From assembly GCF_003259845.1 (NCBI RefSeq), contig NZ_QLMJ01000005.1, positions 487,623 through 551,622 on the forward strand: 64,000 nt of DNA, written 5' to 3'. A program made the position numbers and the translations under genes. The DNA comes from Actinoplanes lutulentus (GTDB lineage: Bacteria > Actinomycetota > Actinomycetes > Mycobacteriales > Micromonosporaceae). Below the pieces are notes generated by a model. The model ran no database searches and was not told where the DNA came from. It saw nothing but the letters and a program-made list of their open reading frames with translations. Shown here in pieces: positions 44,907 through 53,873 of the stretch; position 1 is the stretch's first letter; the number at the start of each line of letters is the position of its first letter.

Positions 44907-45425
44907 ATGACGCAGACTCAGGACCCCGCCACCACCCGGACCCGTACGTTCGCGTGGGCCGACCCCGCCGAGCACGCGAGTCAGCTGGGCCGGCGCAGCG
45001 GCATGGAGATCCTCCAGGCGATGGCGTCCGGCGAGCTCCCGCCGCCGCCCATCATGAGCCTGATCGGCGCGGCCGGGCTGCACGCCTCGGAGGGCAGCGT
45101 CGCGATCGAGCTGGACCCGCAGGAGTTCCACTACAACCCGCTCGGCACCGTGCACGGCGGCATCATCTCGACGCTGCTCGACACGGCCGCCGCCTGCTCG
45201 GTGCACAGCACCCTGCCGGCCGGGGTGGGTTACACCAGCATGGATCTGAACGTGAAGTTCCTCCGCGCGGTGACCGTGGACTCGGGGCGGCTGGTCTGCA
45301 CGGGTGTGGTGCTCCAGCGGGGGCGGCGTACCGCGCTGGCCGAGGCGCGCCTGGTCGACGGGGCAGGCCGCCTGGTGGCCCACGCCACGTCCAGCTGCCT
45401 GCTCTTCGAGCTCCCCGGCGCCTGA
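44907..45425 (+). CDS. PaaI-type hotdog-fold thioesterase
   Basis: A 172-residue hotdog-fold enzyme predicted to hydrolyse an acyl- or aryl-CoA. HYNPLGTVHGGIISTLLDTA carries the family's catalytic signature, and the core continues with GYTSMDLNVKFLRAVTVD and ARLVDGAGRLVAHATSSC. The ATG at 44907 was preferred to an upstream TTG at 44871 that is part of a TTGACA-like element. It is divergent from the HxlR regulator, the usual arrangement for regulated detoxification or degradation genes. Confidence 0.87.
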   Translation: MTQTQDPATTRTRTFAWADPAEHASQLGRRSGMEILQAMASGELPPPPIMSLIGAAGLHASEGSVAIELDPQEFHYNPLGTVHGGIISTLLDTAAACSVHSTLPAGVGYTSMDLNVKFLRAVTVDSGRLVCTGVVLQRGRRTALAEARLVDGAGRLVAHATSSCLLFELPGA

Positions 45426-45599
45426 CGGCTGCGCATCCGGCCCCGCCCGACAAATCTGATAAGCCGGATGTTTCGGTTTTGTTCCGATTAGCCTCGGTGG
45501 CGGGCGCTCCCGTACGGCCGGACGACAGCGGGCCCGCCCGGCCATCGTCACACCCCACGGGCCCGCCGGCACGCCCGCCGCAGAACGGGAACGAGCCGC

Positions 45600-48389
45600 A
45601 TGAAGATCGATTTTCTGCGCCGCCTGCGCGGCCCCAACGTGTACGTGTCCCGCCCGGCGGTGGTGGCCCGGCTGCGCCTGGAAGAGCTGGCCGGCCTGGA
45701 GACCACCGACGTCACCGGGTTCACCGAGCGGCTGCTGCGGTCACTTCCCGATCTGGCCGAACACCACTGCGCGGCCGGTGCGCCCGGCGGTTTCGTGAGC
45801 CGGCTGCGCAACGGGACGTACTTCGGCCACGTCACCGAGCACGTCTGCCTCGAACTCTCCCAGCTGATCGGCCGGGACGTGAGCTTCGGCCGGACCGTGT
45901 CGACCGGCGAGCCCGGCGTCTACGACGTGATCGTCGAGTGCCCGGTGGACGAGTCGCCCGCGTCGCGCGTACCCGGGGAATTGCTCGAAGCGGCGATCGA
46001 CCTGGTGCTCGCGGTGCACGGGGGTCAGGCCGTGCCCGGTGGTGCTTCGCGCGTACGCCCGGGCCTGGGTCGTGGGACGCCCAGCGGAGCGGACGGCACC
46101 CTGGAGCGACGTCTCGCTGAGCTCGCCGCCCTTGCCGAGCGTGAGGCGGCCGGTCCGAGCACGCGGGCGATCATCACGGCGGCGCGTCGCCGGGGCATCC
46201 CGGTGGAACGTTTCGACGACCTCAGCCTGATCCGGCTCGGCTGGGGCAACCGGCGGCGGCTCGCGTGGGCCGCGATGACCGACGCGACCAGCGGTATCGG
46301 CATCGACATCGCCGGTGACAAGCACGTGACCCGGCGGCTGCTGATCGAGGCGGGCATCCCGGTGGCGCCGGGCGGCGAGGCGCGGACCCAGGCTGAAGCG
46401 GTGGCGCTCTTCGCCGAGCTGGGCGCGCCAGTAGTGCTGAAGCCGCGGCGGGGCAGGCAGGGGGAGCGGGTCGCCCTCAATCTGAACGCCGCGGACGAGG
46501 TCGAGCGGGCGTTCGCCGAGACCAACGACCGCGACGTGGTGGTGGAACGGCAGCTCAGTGGTCGTGACTACCGGGTGCTGGTGATCGGCGGCGAGGTGGT
46601 CGCGGCGGCCGAGCGGGTCGCGGCGCACGTGGTCGGCGACGGTCGTGCCACGGTGACCGAGCTGGTCACCGAGGCCAACACGGATCCGCGCCGAGGGGTG
46701 GGGCACTCCCGCGAGCTGACCCGGATCGAGCTGGACGAGACCACCGAACGGCTGCTCTGGCGGCAGGGTCACACCCCGGGCAGCGTGCCGGCCGGCGGCG
46801 TGACCGTCTGGCTGCGGGACACCGCGAACCTCTCCACCGGCGGCACGAGCTGCGACGTCACCGATCAGGTGCACCCGGACGTGACCCGGCTCTGCCAGCG
46901 GGTGGCCGGCCTGATCGGGCTGGACATCGCCGGGATCGATCTGAGGCTGCCGGACATCGGCGCCCCGCTGCCGCCGGGCGGTGAGCCGGACGAGGTGACC
47001 GCCGGCGTGATCGAGGTGAACGCCGCGCCCGGCCTGCGGATGCACCTCTCCCCGGAGCGCGGCCGGGCCCGCGACGTGGGCGACGTGATCGTGCGGTCGA
47101 TGTTCCCCAGCGGGTCGGACGGGCGGATCCCGACCGTCTCGATCACCGGCACGAACGGCAAGACCTCGGTCGCCAAGCTCACCGCGCACCTGCTCAGCGG
47201 CGGCGGGATGCGGATCGGTACGGCCGCGACCGACGGCGTGGCGATCGACGGGCGCACCGTCCTGGTGGCCGACGCGACCGGGCCGCGATCGGCGCAGATG
47301 GTGCTCGGCGACCCGCAGGTGGAGGCCGCCGTGCTGGAGACCGCGCGGGGCGGGCTGATGCGGCGCGGGCTCGGGTACGACTGGAGCGACGTCGGCGTGA
47401 TCACCAACATCACCGCCGACCATCTCGGGCAGGACGGCCTCGACTCGATCGAGGACCTCGCGCACGTGAAGGCGGTGGTCGCGGAACGCGTCCGCGACGG
47501 CGGCACCCTGGTCCTCAACGCCGACGACCCGTGGGTACGCAGCCTCGCCACCCGCCCCCGGGTACGCGCGGACCGCAAGCGCCTCGTCTGGTTCGGCCTC
47601 GACGCGGAGAACCCGGTCGTCACCGAGCACCTGGCCCGCGGGTCGACGGCGTACGTCCTGCACGACGGCTGGCTGGTGCAGGCGACCGGGGCCCGGCGTA
47701 CCCCGCTGCTGCGGCTCGCCGACGTGCCCGGCGCCTTCGGCGGGGCCGCCCTGCACGTGGCCGCGAACACCCTCGCCGCGATCGCCGCGGCCCGGGCCCT
47801 CGGTGCCCGCCCGGAGACCCTGGCCGACCGGCTCGCCGAGTTCGACCCGAGCCTGGCGAACCCGGGCCGGGGCACCCTGCTGCGGGTCGGCGACGTGTCG
47901 GTCTTCGTCGATTACGCGCACAACCCGGCGGCCCTCGCGGCGACCCTGCGGACACTGCACCGGCTGTGGGGCGCCCGGCGCTGCGTGGCCGCCGTGACAC
48001 TGCCCGGTGACCGGCGCGACGACCTGCTGGCCGCGTCGGCGCAGGTGCTGGCGGATGGGCTGACCCGGGTGGTGCTCTACGAGGACTCGGACCCGCGCGG
48101 GCGGGCACCCGGTGAGGTGGCCGGGCTGGTGGAGCGGGAGATGCGGGCCCGGCGGTCCGATCTGCGGGCGGTCCGGGCCGACGGGTGCCAGGACGCGATC
48201 ACCAAGGCGCTGGGGCTGGCGGCTCCGGGAGAGGTGGTCCTGGTGATCTATGAGAAGTGGGCGCCGACCCGGGAGTTCCTGGCGGGTCTCGGCGCGGTGG
48301 CGGGGTTGCCGCTGATGAAGCCGGCACCGAGTTTCAAGCCGGGGGTGGCGAGGAGTTTCGCCCCGACCCCGACCACAATCCGGGCGTGA
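45600..48389 (+). CDS. cphA: Cyanophycin synthetase
   Basis: A 929-residue enzyme polymerising Asp and Arg into the storage polymer cyanophycin. The N-terminal RRLRGPNVYVSRPAVVAR is the CphA signature. Next come an ATP-grasp domain that activates the Asp backbone (VVLKPRRGRQGERVALNL and VIEVNAAPGLRMHLSPERGR) and a Mur-ligase-type domain that adds Arg (SITGTNGKTSVAKLTAHLL, about residue 518, with ITNITADHLGQDGLDSIEDL and FVDYAHNPAAL). All catalytic modules are intact. The ATG follows ACGGGAACGAGCCGC. No cyanophycinase gene is adjacent, so breakdown must be encoded elsewhere. Confidence 0.93.
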   Translation: MKIDFLRRLRGPNVYVSRPAVVARLRLEELAGLETTDVTGFTERLLRSLPDLAEHHCAAGAPGGFVSRLRNGTYFGHVTEHVCLELSQLIGRDVSFGRTVSTGEPGVYDVIVECPVDESPASRVPGELLEAAIDLVLAVHGGQAVPGGASRVRPGLGRGTPSGADGTLERRLAELAALAEREAAGPSTRAIITAARRRGIPVERFDDLSLIRLGWGNRRRLAWAAMTDATSGIGIDIAGDKHVTRRLLIEAGIPVAPGGEARTQAEAVALFAELGAPVVLKPRRGRQGERVALNLNAADEVERAFAETNDRDVVVERQLSGRDYRVLVIGGEVVAAAERVAAHVVGDGRATVTELVTEANTDPRRGVGHSRELTRIELDETTERLLWRQGHTPGSVPAGGVTVWLRDTANLSTGGTSCDVTDQVHPDVTRLCQRVAGLIGLDIAGIDLRLPDIGAPLPPGGEPDEVTAGVIEVNAAPGLRMHLSPERGRARDVGDVIVRSMFPSGSDGRIPTVSITGTNGKTSVAKLTAHLLSGGGMRIGTAATDGVAIDGRTVLVADATGPRSAQMVLGDPQVEAAVLETARGGLMRRGLGYDWSDVGVITNITADHLGQDGLDSIEDLAHVKAVVAERVRDGGTLVLNADDPWVRSLATRPRVRADRKRLVWFGLDAENPVVTEHLARGSTAYVLHDGWLVQATGARRTPLLRLADVPGAFGGAALHVAANTLAAIAAARALGARPETLADRLAEFDPSLANPGRGTLLRVGDVSVFVDYAHNPAALAATLRTLHRLWGARRCVAAVTLPGDRRDDLLAASAQVLADGLTRVVLYEDSDPRGRAPGEVAGLVEREMRARRSDLRAVRADGCQDAITKALGLAAPGEVVLVIYEKWAPTREFLAGLGAVAGLPLMKPAPSFKPGVARSFAPTPTTIRA

Positions 48390-48767
48390 CCAAGATGACA
48401 GATCTTGGACAGAGTCGATCTCTCTCCGTAGTGTCGGACTGACCGATCGTGAGTGGACACACCCGTTCGTTGAAAGCGCAAGTTCCGACGAAGCGGGCAA
48501 TCCCCTAGCGTTGTCGTGGCGCTACGTGGCCACCCGGTGTCGGAGCGCCGATCTCACCCCCGCACGACGGGCATCAACGGGCGAACTGACCGTAACGAGT
48601 GCCTGCTAGATCGCACTTCGCCGAGTCGAACTGGTGACCGATAGGGACTAACATCCTCGCCGCTGATGGGGGATGCTCAGAGTCCGATGGTGGGCCTGAC
48701 TCGCCCGGCATCAGATCGCATGGCGGTGCGGTCCGGTGTTGATCTCGAAGCGCGCATGTGGGGGCAC
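48390..48767 (+). promoter_or_regulatory. 378-bp leader/promoter gap before the CBM2-linked kinase
   Basis: I see no gene here. TAACAT at about 48651-48656 is a possible -10 element, and GTGGC/GCCAC around 48515-48535 could form a small stem. An in-frame ATG at 48666 exists but would add 34 residues unlike any kinase N-terminus. Confidence 0.4.
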
Positions 48768-50756
48768 ATGAGCACGACGGACCTGCCCGGTTCGGGGCTG
48801 CTCGCTGGTCGATATCGACTGGTCGAGCGTCTCGGTGCCGGCGGGATGTCTGTGGTTTGGCGAGGGTTCGACGAAGTTCTGGGGCGACAGGTCGCGGTCA
48901 AGGTCCTGCCTCCCTCGACGAGCGCCGATCCCTCCTTCCGGCGCAGGCTGCGCGCGGAGGCTCAGGCCGCCGCCCGGCTCACGCATCCACACATCACCAA
49001 TGTGTACGACTACGGCGAGGCGACCACCGTCGACGGCGAACCGGTGCCGTACGTCGTGATGGAGCTCGTCGACGGCGAGTCGCTGGCCGCCGTGCTGGCC
49101 CGGGTCCGGATGCTGCCGTGGCCCACCGCCGTGCGGCTCAGCGCCGAGGTCGCCGCCGCTCTGGCCTCCGCGCACGCCCGGGGCATCGTGCACCGCGACG
49201 TCACCCCGGCCAACGTCATGCTGACCCCGGCCGGCGCCAAGGTCGTCGACTTCGGCATCTCCGCGCTGATCGGGGAAAATGACGTCGACCCGGACGGCAG
49301 CCTGCTCGGCACCCCGGCATACCTGGCTCCCGAGCGCCTCGAGGGCGGCCAGGTCAGCCCGGCCACCGACGTCTACGCCGTCGGCCTGCTGATCTACCGG
49401 ATGCTGATCGGCCAGCTGCCGTGGGACGTGGGCACCACCACGGCCCTGCTGCGCGCCCATCAGTACACCGAGCCCGAGCCCATGCCGCCCGTCGAAGGGC
49501 TTCCGCCCGCCGTCGAAGCGCTCATCGCCCGCTGCCTGGAGAAGCGTCCCGAGGACCGGCCGCCCACCGCCGAGGTGGCCCACGTGCTCGCCGGCATCTC
49601 GGCCGGTGCGCCGCTCGTGACCTCCGGGTTCGACGCGCACTGGGCGGATGGCGAGGACACCTTCATCCTGCCGTCCGGTTACCCGTACACGGGTTTCGGC
49701 CCGGCCGCCGCGGCCGCCGGCCCCACCGACCCGAACGTGGGCTCGGCCGGCACCACGCAGCCGCCCCTGCCGCTGCCCTATTCGCCGCCGCCACCACCGC
49801 CTCCGTTGCGGCCCAGCGCCGCTCAGGGGCCGGTGAGCGGCTCGCCTCCCGGCAGGCCCCCGTCCAGCCGCAAGCAGAGGTACATCCGCCGTGCCGTGGT
49901 GCTGACCGGCATGGTCGCGCTGCTGACCGGGCTGACGTACGGCTGGACCGGCCTCGGCGAGCAGCCGAAAGAGGCCGCCGGCGGCACCGCGGCCCCGCTG
50001 CCCAGCGTGGTGCCGGCCTCCGGCAACTGCGTGGTCAGCTACGCCGTCTGGTCCGACGACGACAAGCGGTTCAAGGCCCAGGTGACCCTGGCGAACCGCG
50101 CGTCGGCACCGGTCGACGAGTGGGACCTCTGGTTCCTCATGCCCGGCGACCAGGTCGTCTCCGGCAACGGCAAGACCGTGCTGACCCAGGACGGCAGCGG
50201 GGTCACGGTCTCGTCGGCCGCGCCGCTGGCCGGGCAGAAGACCACGACCGTGCAGATCAGCGGGCGTTACACCAAGAGCAACGCGGCCCCGATGGTCTTC
50301 AAGCTCAACGGGCAGAAGTGCGAGGCCTACGTCTCGGCCGAGCCCGGCGAGCCGTCCCGCCCGGTCGAGCATCTCTCCAACGGCGATGTCCGGCTCGGTG
50401 ACCCGGCCACGCCGTCCGCCGGCATCTCGATCGACCCGGGTGGCAACGTCCACATCACCCCCACGGTCCCGGCGCCGTCGTCGTCGACCTCGGGCAACCC
50501 GGTGGTGGTGAACCCGCTTCCCAGCACCTCGACGTCGACGAAACCGGTCGTGGTGGTTCCCAGCGACGACACGCCGTCGTCGCCGGTCCCGCCGTCGCTT
50601 CCGGATTTCCCGAGCGACTCCGCGTCGCCGGCCGCGTCGTCACCGTCGCCGGCTACCTCGTCGGCCTCGCCGCCGCCGGAGCCCGGTACGGGCGTCGACG
50701 ACGACTGTGACCCGGATGTGCCAGGGGAGTGCCCGGAACCCGTTACATCGGAGTGA
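48768..50756 (+). CDS. Ser/Thr protein kinase with extracellular CBM2-like domain
   Basis: A 662-residue membrane kinase. The cytoplasmic kinase domain begins GRYRLVERLGAGGMSVVWRG with Lys in VAVKVLPP and DFG intact; the catalytic loop reads HRDVTPANVML (His142), with Thr146 where Lys is usual. A Pro-rich juxtamembrane part leads to one helix (about 374-396). Outside, residues 421-518 (Cys to Cys) match a family 2 carbohydrate-binding module: NCVVSYAVWSDDDKRF, DEWDLWFLMPGDQVVS and PMVFKLNGQKC. A Ser/Pro/Thr-rich tail with a final DDDCDPDVPGECPEP follows. The likely signal is a polysaccharide or the cell wall. The ATG at 48768 follows GTGGGGGCAC. Confidence 0.88.
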   Translation: MSTTDLPGSGLLAGRYRLVERLGAGGMSVVWRGFDEVLGRQVAVKVLPPSTSADPSFRRRLRAEAQAAARLTHPHITNVYDYGEATTVDGEPVPYVVMELVDGESLAAVLARVRMLPWPTAVRLSAEVAAALASAHARGIVHRDVTPANVMLTPAGAKVVDFGISALIGENDVDPDGSLLGTPAYLAPERLEGGQVSPATDVYAVGLLIYRMLIGQLPWDVGTTTALLRAHQYTEPEPMPPVEGLPPAVEALIARCLEKRPEDRPPTAEVAHVLAGISAGAPLVTSGFDAHWADGEDTFILPSGYPYTGFGPAAAAAGPTDPNVGSAGTTQPPLPLPYSPPPPPPPLRPSAAQGPVSGSPPGRPPSSRKQRYIRRAVVLTGMVALLTGLTYGWTGLGEQPKEAAGGTAAPLPSVVPASGNCVVSYAVWSDDDKRFKAQVTLANRASAPVDEWDLWFLMPGDQVVSGNGKTVLTQDGSGVTVSSAAPLAGQKTTTVQISGRYTKSNAAPMVFKLNGQKCEAYVSAEPGEPSRPVEHLSNGDVRLGDPATPSAGISIDPGGNVHITPTVPAPSSSTSGNPVVVNPLPSTSTSTKPVVVVPSDDTPSSPVPPSLPDFPSDSASPAASSPSPATSSASPPPEPGTGVDDDCDPDVPGECPEPVTSE

Positions 50757-50922
50757 ACGGGCACGCGGAGGTACGGTGAAGGTGATACCGACTGGCGGGC
50801 ATTAGCCCGTATTGCGGCACTTTCGCACGGCGTGGCTGCCGGCCGGCCTGCTACTCGCGAGGAAGATGGGCCAAGGCCCGCGCGGGTGGGATAGCGGAGT
50901 TGGTCGACATCGGGAGATCGGC

Positions 50923-51174
50923 ATGATCAGCACAGTCAAGGATCTGGCCGCCGAGGCGCTTTTCGTCTCGTGCCTCCAGCCGTCGGAGCGTCCGAGCCGG
51001 GAGACCGTCGAGGACGCGATCACGACGATGATCCTGCGGTACGGCAGTGACGGCTGCGCGGCCGGCGTGGCCCTCGAATTCGGTGACCATCCGGACGTCG
51101 CGGTGCAGCGGATGACGTGGGCCCGCTCGGAGCTGACCGAAGTTCTGGTGCCGCGGGTTTCCGTACTGCACTGA
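50923..51174 (+). CDS. Small unknown protein
   Basis: An 83-residue soluble protein beginning MISTVKDLAAEALFVSCLQP. The ATG at 50923 follows CGGGAGATCGGC. The sequence has a helical N-terminus, a Pro/Ser/Arg turn (SERPSRETVEDA) and a C-terminal helix (QRMTWARSELTEVLVPRV). No transmembrane part or catalytic motif is visible. It lies between a kinase gene and a FliA-like sigma factor, both on the same strand, but the gaps suggest separate promoters. I do not recognise the family. Confidence 0.6.
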   Translation: MISTVKDLAAEALFVSCLQPSERPSRETVEDAITTMILRYGSDGCAAGVALEFGDHPDVAVQRMTWARSELTEVLVPRVSVLH

Positions 51175-51204
51175 ACCGGCCTTCTGGGCCCGTTTCGTGC
51201 TTCA

Positions 51205-51240
51205 GTCCTGCCTCAAACCTTTCAGGCCTGAGGTTTTTCA
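51205..51240 (+). terminator. Weak terminator-like hairpin before the sigma factor gene
   Basis: The sequence AAACCTTTCAGGCCTGAGG is centred on the palindrome CAGGCCTG and followed by TTTTTC. The outer AAACC/GGTTT pairs extend the stem. It may end the small upstream gene's transcript. Confidence 0.45.
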
Positions 51241-51354
51241 TGAAAAAACTCCATAAAAGCAACCGAGTTCGGCCTCCGCTGCACCTCGCGATGGTCAAAG
51301 TTCTTCTCGTCAGCCGGTGTTCACCTGCCGGTTCGTACGAGCGAGGAGGACTAC

Positions 51355-52257
51355 GTGACCACCACGATCGAAGTCCCCGCCACCATCGGAATCACCCACG
51401 ACGCGCCCTCCGCGCGCGACATCGAGGACTTGATCCGCGAGAACATGCCGATGGTTGGCCATCTGGTCCGGGAACTGCTCAATCGAGTACCCGGCCATGT
51501 CCACGCAGATGACCTCTCCTCCGCCGGGTTCGCGGCGCTCCTAGGGGCCGCCCGCTCCTTCGACGTGACGCGTGGCATCCCGTTCCATCGCTTCGCCGCT
51601 GTCCGGATACGCGGCGCGCTGCTGGACGAACTGCGCGGACAGGACTGGGCCAGCCGATCGGTGCGGGCCAGAGCTCGCCGGGCGGCCACCGCCCGGCAGG
51701 AGCTCACCGCAGCGCTGGGCCGCACACCCAGCGACGCCGAGGTCGCCGAGGTGCTCGGCATCGGCGTCTCCGAACTCGCCAGTGTCGAGGACGACGTGCA
51801 GAAGGCGTCGCTGCTCAGCCTCCAGGGGTTTCCGACCGGGGCGGCCGAGGAGATGGTGCCGGAGACGTCGGAGGGCCCGGAGGATCTGCTGCTGAAGCGG
51901 GAACGGCTCGGTTATCTGCACCAGGCCATCCAGGCGCTGCCCGAACGGCTGCGTCAGGTCGTGCAGGAATCCTTCTTGCAGGAACAGCCGCTGAGCGAGG
52001 TAGCGGCGAGGCTGGGCGTCACCGAATCACGAATATCGCAGCTGCGCACCGAGGCACTGCGTCTGCTCCGCGAGGGCCTCAACAGCTCCCTCGCCCCGGA
52101 ACTCCTGGTCGTCGCGGCAGGAGGCCCGCGCACCCGCAAGGGCTGCCTGCAACGCCGCCGCACGGAGTACTTCGCCAAGGTCGCCCAACAGGGCAGCCTT
52201 CACACGAGGCTCGCCCTGACCGACGCCCATGGCGTCCCGATCGCCGTGGCGGCATAA
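51355..52257 (+). CDS. FliA/WhiG-family RNA polymerase sigma factor
   Basis: A 300-residue alternative sigma factor. Region 2 includes MVGHLVRELLNRVPGHVHAD and RSFDVTRGIPFHRFAAVRIR, the sigma-28 signature; region 3 is ARRAATARQELTAALGRTPS; region 4 is ALPERLRQVVQESFLQEQPL followed by EVAARLGVTESRISQLRTEA. The family controls motility (FliA) or sporulation (WhiG). In motile-spore formers such as Actinoplanes several FliA copies direct zoospore and sporangium genes. The C-terminus has about 50 extra residues after region 4 (GGPRTRKGCLQRRRTEYF and beyond), which is unusual. The GTG at 51355 follows GAGCGAGGAGGACTAC. No anti-sigma gene is adjacent. Confidence 0.9.
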   Translation: MTTTIEVPATIGITHDAPSARDIEDLIRENMPMVGHLVRELLNRVPGHVHADDLSSAGFAALLGAARSFDVTRGIPFHRFAAVRIRGALLDELRGQDWASRSVRARARRAATARQELTAALGRTPSDAEVAEVLGIGVSELASVEDDVQKASLLSLQGFPTGAAEEMVPETSEGPEDLLLKRERLGYLHQAIQALPERLRQVVQESFLQEQPLSEVAARLGVTESRISQLRTEALRLLREGLNSSLAPELLVVAAGGPRTRKGCLQRRRTEYFAKVAQQGSLHTRLALTDAHGVPIAVAA

Positions 52258-52265
52258 CCACATCG

Positions 52266-52300
52266 GTGGTGAGGGCGACCATGTCGGTCACCCTCACCAC
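52266..52300 (+). terminator. Terminator hairpin after the sigma factor gene
   Basis: GTGGTGAGGGCGACC (52266-52280) pairs with GGTCACCCTCACCAC (52286-52300), with one mismatch and the loop ATGTC. It lies 9 bp after the stop codon and may also face ureD transcripts from the other side. Confidence 0.7.
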
Positions 52301-52304
52301 TGTG

Positions 52305-52374
52305 GTACGCGTCAAGCGGGCGTCTTTTGTACGCGCCTTTTGTACGCGTCTCTTGTACGCGTCAAGCGGGCGTC
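52305..52374. repeat. Short direct repeats at the 3' end of ureD
   Basis: GTACGCGTCAAGCGGGCGTC occurs exactly at 52305-52324 and 52355-52374, and the 30 bp between contain TTTTGTACGCG-type 13-bp repeats. The downstream copy supplies the last codons and stop of ureD (TGA at 52362-52364). Confidence 0.85.
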
Positions 52375-53129
52375 AGAGTCCGGAGCTGGGCTGTTGGGTG
52401 GCTGGCGCAGTAGGGATCGAGCACCGCGCTCACCTGGCGGATGTCCTGGCCCACCGCGCTGAGCAGCAGGCCGCCCGCTGCCAGTGGCATGGCGGCCGCG
52501 TCGGGGCCGGGCACGGCGGATGCCGGATCGGTGCCCGGGCCGGCTGCCACGACCGTGCCGACGGCTCGGCCGCCGCCCAGGACCGCGGCACCGGACCATC
52601 CGGGCGCGGCGGGACCGACCGAGAGCTCGTGGCGGTAGACGGTCGTCCCGGCGTATCGGACCGTCGTGTCGGCCCGCACGTCGCCGGACTGCTCGCCGTG
52701 CCGGCCGCAGACCAGGTCGTCGCGCCAGAGCAGGGCACCGCCCTCCTCGACGTCGACCCGGGTGACGGCCACGTGGTCGCACCCGGCCGCCGCGATCAGC
52801 GGCTCCGGGAGGTATCGCAGCGTCCCGCCGGCCGCGACGGTCGCGACGACGGTGAGCCGGGACGCGGGCAGGAACGACCGTCCGGGCAGGGCCAGTGACG
52901 CCGCCACGCTCCGGAACTCCAGCCACGCCCCCGGGCCGACCTCGATCTCCAGACGGAGTTCGTCGCCCCGCAACGGGCCGGCGGCGCCACCGACCAGATG
53001 AACGGTGACGCCACCACCGGTCCGCGGCCCGGTACGCCGCAACAGCAGCGGCGACTCACCCCGCAGCACCGGAAGCCGGGTGCCGCCGAGCCCGTCGGAC
53101 TCGGCGACGACCCGTGCATCGGCCCGCAT
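52362..53129 (-). CDS. ureD: Urease accessory protein UreD
   Basis: A 255-residue chaperone needed for nickel insertion into urease, acting in the UreD-UreF-UreG complex. The sequence SPLLLRRTGPRTGGGVTVHLVG-type start, GPGAWLEFRSVAASLALPG and LRYLPEPLIAAAGCDHVAVT are typical of actinobacterial UreD. The ATG at 53129 lies 30 bp after the ureG stop. It is the last gene of the urease operon, and its final codons run into a short direct-repeat cluster. Urease genes upstream confirm the assignment. Confidence 0.92.
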   Translation of the reverse strand: MRADARVVAESDGLGGTRLPVLRGESPLLLRRTGPRTGGGVTVHLVGGAAGPLRGDELRLEIEVGPGAWLEFRSVAASLALPGRSFLPASRLTVVATVAAGGTLRYLPEPLIAAAGCDHVAVTRVDVEEGGALLWRDDLVCGRHGEQSGDVRADTTVRYAGTTVYRHELSVGPAAPGWSGAAVLGGGRAVGTVVAAGPGTDPASAVPGPDAAAMPLAAGGLLLSAVGQDIRQVSAVLDPYCASHPTAQLRTLTPA

Positions 53130-53159
53130 CAGCCCAGCCTCGTTCGCGGAGCGGGACGG

Positions 53160-53873
53160 TCAGACCGCGGCATGGGCGGTGCGGGCGGTGACCAGGGAGC
53201 GGATCCAGTCCGCCACCGGGGTGGCCTGCTTGTCCTCGGCGAGGGAGAGGAAGACGGTCGGTAGCTCGCCACGGCGTGCGCCCGCGTCCCGTTCCATCAC
53301 CGACAGGTCGGCGCCGACCATCGGGGCCAGGTCCGTCTTGTTGATGACCAGCAGGTCGGAGGTGGTGACGCCGGGACCGCCCTTGCGGGGCACCTTGTCG
53401 CCGCCGGACACGTCGACCACGAAGATCTGCTGGTCGATCAGGCCCTTGCTGAACGTCGCGGTCAGGTTGTCGCCGCCGCTCTCGACCAGCACCAGGTCGA
53501 GCGGCCCGAGCTTCTCCTCGAGGTCCTCGACCGCGTCCAGGTTCGCCGAGATGTCGTCGCGGATCGCCGTGTGCGGGCAGCACCCGGTCTCGACGGCGCG
53601 GATGCGCTCGGCCGGTAGTACGCCGTTGCGCAGCAGGAAGTCGGCGTCCTCGGTGGTGTAGATGTCGTTCGTCACCACGGCGAGCCGCAGCTCGGAGCCG
53701 AGCGCCCGGCACAGGGCGGCGACGAGCGCCGTCTTGCCGGAGCCGACCGGTCCACCGATGCCGATGCGGAGCGCACGCGCTCCGGCGGCAAGCGGCTCGT
53801 GCGGGTCGACGCCCGCCTCAGGGTGGGTGTGCGGAACCTCATCGGGGCCGTGTTCGTGCAGTTCAGGATGCAA
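53160..53873 (-). CDS. ureG: Urease accessory GTPase UreG
   Basis: A 237-residue SIMIBI-class GTPase that delivers nickel to apo-urease. The P-loop is [14 protein letters not shown], the Cys-Pro-His nickel motif is [15 protein letters not shown], and [12 protein letters not shown] is the guanine-specificity motif. The N-terminus is His-rich ([20 protein letters not shown]), plausibly a nickel-binding tail replacing the missing UreE. The start is TTG at 53873, with GGGAGGTGCGTCTC before it; no ATG or GTG is available close by in frame. It overlaps ureF by 11 bp. Confidence 0.94.
   Translation of the reverse strand: MHPELHEHGPDEVPHTHPEAGVDPHEPLAAGARALRIGIGGPVGSGKTALVAALCRALGSELRLAVVTNDIYTTEDADFLLRNGVLPAERIRAVETGCCPHTAIRDDISANLDAVEDLEEKLGPLDLVLVESGGDNLTATFSKGLIDQQIFVVDVSGGDKVPRKGGPGVTTSDLLVINKTDLAPMVGADLSVMERDAGARRGELPTVFLSLAEDKQATPVADWIRSLVTARTAHAAV

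Noticed and set aside
45741..48500. 919-codon minus-strand open frame opposite cphA
   Set aside because: The translation is Arg/Gly/Pro/His-rich with no domain, a typical mirror of a high-GC gene; cphA motifs lie on the plus strand.
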